Below, piece after piece: positions 60,387 through 64,000 of a stretch of 64,000 nucleotides of DNA (positions within the stretch are counted from its first letter, which is position 1; every line of letters begins with the position of its first letter). The stretch is from assembly GCF_008642275.1 (NCBI RefSeq), contig NZ_CP029189.1, positions 744,001 to 808,000 of the forward strand. The letters are read 5' to 3'. Made by a program: the position numbers and the translations under genes. A model generated the notes under the pieces. That model did no database searches, was not told the origin of the DNA, and saw only the letters and a program-made list of their open reading frames with translations. The DNA is from Streptomyces venezuelae. Lineage in GTDB: Bacteria; Actinomycetota; Actinomycetes; Streptomycetales; Streptomycetaceae.

Positions 60387-61010
60387 ATGACCAGCAAGCG
60401 TTCCCCGATCCGCCGCGCCGCGGCCCTGGCCGCGGCCGCCACCGCCGCACTCGTCCTCACCGCCTGTGGCGGCGACGACTCCGGCTCGGCCCATGCCGGG
60501 CACGGCGCCTCCACCGCGCCGTCCGGCTCCGCCGCGGCAGGGCGGGCCGACCACAACACCGCCGACACCGTCTTCGCCCAGGGGATGATCCCCCACCACC
60601 AGCAGGCCGTCGAGATGGCCGGCCTCGCCGCGACCCGCGCGGAGTCCGCGGAGGTGAAGACGCTCGCGGAGGAGGTCAGGAAGGCCCAGGACCCGGAGAT
60701 CGGCACCCTCTCCGGCTGGCTGGTCTCCTGGGGCGAGAAGGTTCCCGCCGCGGACGAGGGCCACGGTGGACACGACATGGCCGGCATGATGGGCGCCGAG
60801 GAGATGCGGCAGCTCACGGCCTCCTCCGGCAAGGCCTTCGACGCCGCCTTCCTGCAGATGATGGTCAGGCATCACGAGGGCGCCGTCGCCATGGCCAGGA
60901 CCGAGCAGGCCGACGGCGCGTACCGGCCCGCCAAGGACATGGCCGCGGCGATCATCACCTCCCAGAGTGCGGAGATCACCCGGATGAACACCCTGCTCGG
61001 CAGGGACTGA
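60387..61010 (+). CDS. DUF305 lipoprotein
   Basis: A 207-residue lipoprotein with lipobox ALVLTACGGD. Two DUF305 halves follow: FAQGMIPHHQQAVEMAGLAA and FLQMMVRHHEGAVAMARTEQ, with Met/His motifs (MIPHH, MMVRHHEGAV) between them HGGHDMAGMMGAEEM. These ferritin-like four-helix proteins are exported and linked to copper handling. AGGAG precedes the ATG. A 9-bp hairpin at 61067 ends the unit. Confidence 0.92.
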   Translation: MTSKRSPIRRAAALAAAATAALVLTACGGDDSGSAHAGHGASTAPSGSAAAGRADHNTADTVFAQGMIPHHQQAVEMAGLAATRAESAEVKTLAEEVRKAQDPEIGTLSGWLVSWGEKVPAADEGHGGHDMAGMMGAEEMRQLTASSGKAFDAAFLQMMVRHHEGAVAMARTEQADGAYRPAKDMAAAIITSQSAEITRMNTLLGRD

Positions 61011-61066
61011 CCGGTAACGGCCGTCCCGGTACGGGCACCCTGCCCGGGCTGCCCGCACCGGCCCCC

Positions 61067-61087
61067 GGGCCCGCCCACGGCGGGCCC
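61067..61087. terminator. Bidirectional terminator, 9-bp stem
   Basis: GGGCCCGCC-CAC-GGCGGGCCC, a perfect stem with a 3-base loop between the convergent DUF305 and MASE1 genes. Confidence 0.85.
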
Positions 61088-61088
61088 G

Positions 61089-62120
61089 TCAGGGCGGCGG
61101 ATGGTCATCGGGCGGGTGCCGGTACGACGTGGGGCGGGGCTCCATCCGGGCCACCACCTCCCCGAGCCGCTCGCAGAGCTGCTTGATCTCCTCGTGCGTC
61201 CTGTCGCGTTCGGTGATGACGGCCGCGATGAGGAGGGCCGTCAGCGCGGTCGTGCCGTTGAAGGCCTGGAGCGTCACCATGTTCGCGAACACGTCGCCGC
61301 CCACGAACGGGCCTCTGTCGCCGTCGGCGGCCAGCACCGCCAGCGTCACCACGGCGAGCGCACACGGCGCCGCGCCGGCCAGCCGGAAGCGGAACGCCGC
61401 CCAGATCAGGAACGGCGAGACGAGGAAGAGCAGGTTCGAGTCGCGCGTGCGCGTCGCCAGGAGCGTGACGAGGACCGTACCGACGGCCAGCGCCACGGCC
61501 TCGAACCACCGTGCGGGTCCGGCCCCCGAAGGCCACCGGGCCTTGCGCAGCACGAGCAGGAAGGGCGTCACGACGAGGATCCCCATCGCGTCACCGGTCC
61601 ACCACACCGACCAGGTCGGCCAGAAGTCGCCCGCTTCCAGGGCTCCGGAGAGCACGAGTATCCCGCTGCCGATGGTCGAACTGATCGACATCCCGGCGAG
61701 CGCGCCGAGGAAGACCAGGGCCAGTACGTCCCGCAGGCGGTCCAGCTCGTTCCTGAACCCGGCCCTGCGCAGCATCAGGCAGGCGCAGACCGGCGCGAGG
61801 GTGTTGCCCGCGGTGATGACCAGTACGGAGAGCAGCGACGGCCCGAGGGACACGTTGACCAGGAAAGCGCCGAGCGCGATGCCCGGCCAGACGCGCAGCC
61901 CCATCACGAGCAGGGCGGCCAGTGCGACGCCCGTCGGCGGCCACAGCGGGGTGACCTGGTCACGTACCAGCTGTTCGAGGAGGCCGATCCGCGCGGCACC
62001 GTAGTAGACGGCGGCGACGGCGAGGATGCGCAGCACGGTGGACCCGAGACGACCCTTCTCCGTGCTGCCCACGACAGCAGTCTGCGCTCGGATCCGGCCC
62101 CCGGCGAGCCCAGCGGCCAC
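61089..62120 (-). CDS. MASE1-domain membrane sensor
   Basis: A 343-residue membrane protein with about eight helices of the MASE1 type: LRILAVAAVYYGAARIGLLE, TPLWPPTGVALAALLVMGLR, FWPTWSVWWTGDAMGILVVT, LFLVSPFLIWAAFRFRLAGA. It ends in a short cytosolic coiled coil (LIAAVITERDRTHEEIKQLC). No output domain is attached; the PP2C phosphatase encoded 17 bases upstream is the probable output. The GTG at 62120 is tentative. Confidence 0.87.
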   Translation of the reverse strand: MAAGLAGGRIRAQTAVVGSTEKGRLGSTVLRILAVAAVYYGAARIGLLEQLVRDQVTPLWPPTGVALAALLVMGLRVWPGIALGAFLVNVSLGPSLLSVLVITAGNTLAPVCACLMLRRAGFRNELDRLRDVLALVFLGALAGMSISSTIGSGILVLSGALEAGDFWPTWSVWWTGDAMGILVVTPFLLVLRKARWPSGAGPARWFEAVALAVGTVLVTLLATRTRDSNLLFLVSPFLIWAAFRFRLAGAAPCALAVVTLAVLAADGDRGPFVGGDVFANMVTLQAFNGTTALTALLIAAVITERDRTHEEIKQLCERLGEVVARMEPRPTSYRHPPDDHPPP

Positions 62121-62137
62121 GGTGGCCGCATCAGCGG

Positions 62138-62968
62138 TCAGCCCGGCGCCCGGGGGCCGTCGTAGCGGACGACGAGGACCGCGGCGTCGTCGCGGTGTCC
62201 CGTCAGGTCGGCCACCTTGACGACGGCGGAGGCCAGTACGTCGGGATCGGCGTCGAACCCGGCGCGCACCAGTCTGGCCACCTCGGCCAGACCGGCCTCC
62301 ATCGGGTACTGCGGGCCTTCCACCACTCCGTCGGTGAGCAGGACGAGCACTCCCGCCTCGGTGAGACGCCGGTGGGTCACCGGGTACCGCTCACCCGAGA
62401 CGATGCCGAGCGGGGGCCCGCCGCGGTCGAGGGCGATGCCGTGCCGGCCGTCGGCGGTGGCCCAGACCATCGGTACGTGGCCGGCCCTGGAGACGCTCAT
62501 GTCACGGCTGACCGGGTCGAAACGGAGGAAACAGCACGTCGCGAAGAGGCCGCACCCCATGCCGATCAGCAGGTCGTTGGCGCGGCCCAGTACTTCCCGG
62601 GTGTCGCTCGTCGTCTGGGCGAGGGCGCGCAGGCTGGTGCGCACCTGTCCCATGAAGGCGATGGCCTCCACGTCGTGGCCCTGGACGTCGCCGACCGTGA
62701 GGCCCAGTGACCCGTCGTGCATGACGAAGGCGTCGTACCAGTCGCCGCCCACCTCCAGACCGCCCCGGGAGGGCGCGTACCTGGCGGCCAGGCTCAGTCC
62801 GGGCAGCTGCGGCAGTCCGGGTGGCAGCATGTGGCGCTGCAGGGCCACGGCCAGCTCCACCCTGGCCCGCTGGTACTCGATCCGGTCCAGGGCCTGATCG
62901 ACGAGCTGCCCGAGGGCGACGAGCAGTTCCTGCACGTTGTCGGGCTGCTCGGAACGGTGTCCGCGCAT
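62138..62968 (-). CDS. PP2C/SpoIIE serine phosphatase
   Basis: A 276-residue protein: a short helical N-terminus (VQELLVALGQLVDQALDRIE) followed by a PP2C-SpoIIE phosphatase domain with VALQRHMLPPGLPQLPGLSL, VGGDWYDAFVMHDGSLGLTV, GDVQGHDVEAIAFMGQVRTS and VLLTDGVVEGP, including the metal-binding Asp of GGDWYD, GDVQGH and TDGV. RsbU-like phosphatases dephosphorylate anti-sigma antagonists. It is probably co-transcribed with the MASE1 sensor. GGGAG precedes ATG 62968. Confidence 0.9.
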   Translation of the reverse strand: MRGHRSEQPDNVQELLVALGQLVDQALDRIEYQRARVELAVALQRHMLPPGLPQLPGLSLAARYAPSRGGLEVGGDWYDAFVMHDGSLGLTVGDVQGHDVEAIAFMGQVRTSLRALAQTTSDTREVLGRANDLLIGMGCGLFATCCFLRFDPVSRDMSVSRAGHVPMVWATADGRHGIALDRGGPPLGIVSGERYPVTHRRLTEAGVLVLLTDGVVEGPQYPMEAGLAEVARLVRAGFDADPDVLASAVVKVADLTGHRDDAAVLVVRYDGPRAPG

Positions 62969-63049
62969 GACGGCTCCCGGCTCTCCCACAGCCTCTTCAG
63001 GCCACCCTAGCCGCTGCTCCGGCCCGCCTCCACAGGGGCGGTCCCGTGC

Positions 63050-64000
63050 TCAGGGCCCGATCTCGAACTCGGGCGCCCGGAGGGTCTTCAGGCATTCGGT
63101 GTTCGGCGCGGCGGGGTCGTCGAAGAAGGAGACGGTGATCTCCTGGGCGCACTCGGAGGTGGCGAACACCACGTGCGGCTCGTAGGGGACCGTGACGACC
63201 TTGGCCTTGTCCAGCGTCCGGGCGACGTACGGCCCGTTGTCCGCTCCGGTCTGGGAGTCGAACCCGCCCGACAGGGCGAGGGTCGGGATGTCGCCTCGGG
63301 TGACGTCCCGGATCGAGGGCGACGCCGGGGGAACGTTCCAGGCGGCGCAGTCCGGGCGGAGGAAGCCGAGCTGCGGGGCTTCGGCCTGTACCGTGCGGGG
63401 GAAGGACGGGAAGGCCTGCTGTCCGCCCCGCAGCGCCTCCTCCTGGCTCTCGTACGGGGTCCACTCGCTGCAGAAGACGCCGTAGACCAGGCCGTGCGCC
63501 ACCCGTCCGACGGCCTGGGGGCTGAGCTTGCCGCCCGCCCACTGCTGGGCGATCCGCTGCGGCTTGCCGTGTGCGAGCTCGTCGAGCGCGGCCGGGACCT
63601 GGGGGGCCACGTGGGTGGCGGAGGTCATCCAGTTCACCAGGGCTCCGCCGTCCAGGACCACCTTCACCGGCTTGTCGCTGCCGGGGAGGGTGACGGTGGT
63701 GGTGACCGGCTTGGCTTCGAGTTCGCGGACGAGCCGGTCGAAGGTGGCCGACAGGTTCGGATAGCGCTTGTTGCAGGCCGGCTGCTCCGCGCAGGCCTTG
63801 AACAGGCCGTCGAAGCCCTGCCGGGCGCTGCTCCAGGTCCCCGCCGAACCGGACCTGGAGGGCGGCAGTATGCCGTCGATGCCCACGGAGCGCAGGCCCT
63901 CGGGGTGCAGGCGCATGTAGACCAGTGCCAGGTGGGTGCCGTAGGAGATCCCGAACAGGTTCCACTGCTCGATGTCCAGCGCCTTGCGCAGGTCCTCGTA
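63050..64000 (-). CDS. Alpha/beta hydrolase (TAP-like peptidase), partial
   Basis: The C-terminal 316 residues of an alpha/beta hydrolase; the start lies beyond the right edge. The nucleophile motif WNLFGISYGTHLALVYMRLH is at the visible N-terminal end, and the TAP-like C-terminal domain carries IPTLALSGGFDSQTGADNGP (Asp) and a candidate catalytic His in VTVPYEPHVVF. Paired Cys (ACAEQPAC; VFCSEW; DCAAW; SECAQE; TECLK) fit a secreted protein. Such enzymes are exported tripeptidyl aminopeptidases/proline iminopeptidase relatives. Confidence 0.88.
   Translation of the reverse strand, partial: YEDLRKALDIEQWNLFGISYGTHLALVYMRLHPEGLRSVGIDGILPPSRSGSAGTWSSARQGFDGLFKACAEQPACNKRYPNLSATFDRLVRELEAKPVTTTVTLPGSDKPVKVVLDGGALVNWMTSATHVAPQVPAALDELAHGKPQRIAQQWAGGKLSPQAVGRVAHGLVYGVFCSEWTPYESQEEALRGGQQAFPSFPRTVQAEAPQLGFLRPDCAAWNVPPASPSIRDVTRGDIPTLALSGGFDSQTGADNGPYVARTLDKAKVVTVPYEPHVVFATSECAQEITVSFFDDPAAPNTECLKTLRAPEFEIGP

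Overview
The window is actinobacterial chromosome, almost certainly Streptomyces. Genes have very high G+C and strongly G/C-biased third positions, GTG and TTG starts are frequent, translationally coupled ATGA/GTGA overlaps are common, and gene families typical of Streptomyces are present (conservon, DUF5685, RheA/Hsp18, PP2C-SpoIIE phosphatase, DUF6153/DUF305 pair).

Layout. (1) 1-18.3 kb looks like resident chromosome: a roadblock gene cut by the window edge, a PPOX-fold protein, a complete conservon (sensor kinase-like CvnA, roadblock CvnB, DUF742 CvnC, GTPase CvnD), an MHYT membrane protein, a methyltransferase, an MpaB-type oxygenase, a class I isoprenoid synthase, an SNF2 helicase/SWIM pair, and a GAF regulator beside an aldehyde dehydrogenase (ALDH). 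(2) 18.3-24.3 kb is a lower-G+C putative defence island: an ABC three-component system (DUF3732 ATPase, middle component, nuclease-like effector) divergent from two consecutive proteins with HEPN-type R-N-x3-H motifs. It ends at a 129-bp copy of the ALDH 3' end. (3) 24.5-39.3 kb is a stress and mobile region ending in a second, shorter ALDH 3' relic. It holds DUF2267 and Hsp20 genes with RheA-type operators, a fused remnant of a copper ATPase and a carbonic anhydrase, two cysteine-free ArsR regulators sharing a TTGCA-N6-TGCAA operator, a SulP/STAS/ATPase operon, a DUF1761 and an SRPBCC gene with single-base frameshifts, and an IS5-type element whose transposase is split by an intact IS110 element. 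The IS110 element carries a readable bridge RNA. (4) 39.5-48.7 kb is an arsenic locus: MFS exporter, flavoproteins, Cys-rich peptide, two ArsR genes, ArsN1 acetyltransferase, TSUP transporter, ArsO, aquaporin and arsenate reductase, with several decayed copies. (5) 48.7-64 kb returns to chromosomal genes: a small secreted protein, a DesA3-type desaturase with its ferredoxin reductase and PucR regulator, a DHA2 exporter, a DUF5685 protein with a Gly/Cys tail, a PilT-like ATPase, FKBP, DUF6153/DUF305, MASE1, a PP2C phosphatase, and a secreted alpha/beta hydrolase cut by the window end.

The regions connect as follows. The ALDH 3' end appears three times and marks the edges of successive accessory blocks, suggesting repeated insertion or recombination there. 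The 28-34 kb genes look like one stress regulon tied together by a shared ArsR operator. The arsenic genes cover sensing, reduction, efflux, oxidation and acetylation of organoarsenicals, with clear signs of gene decay.
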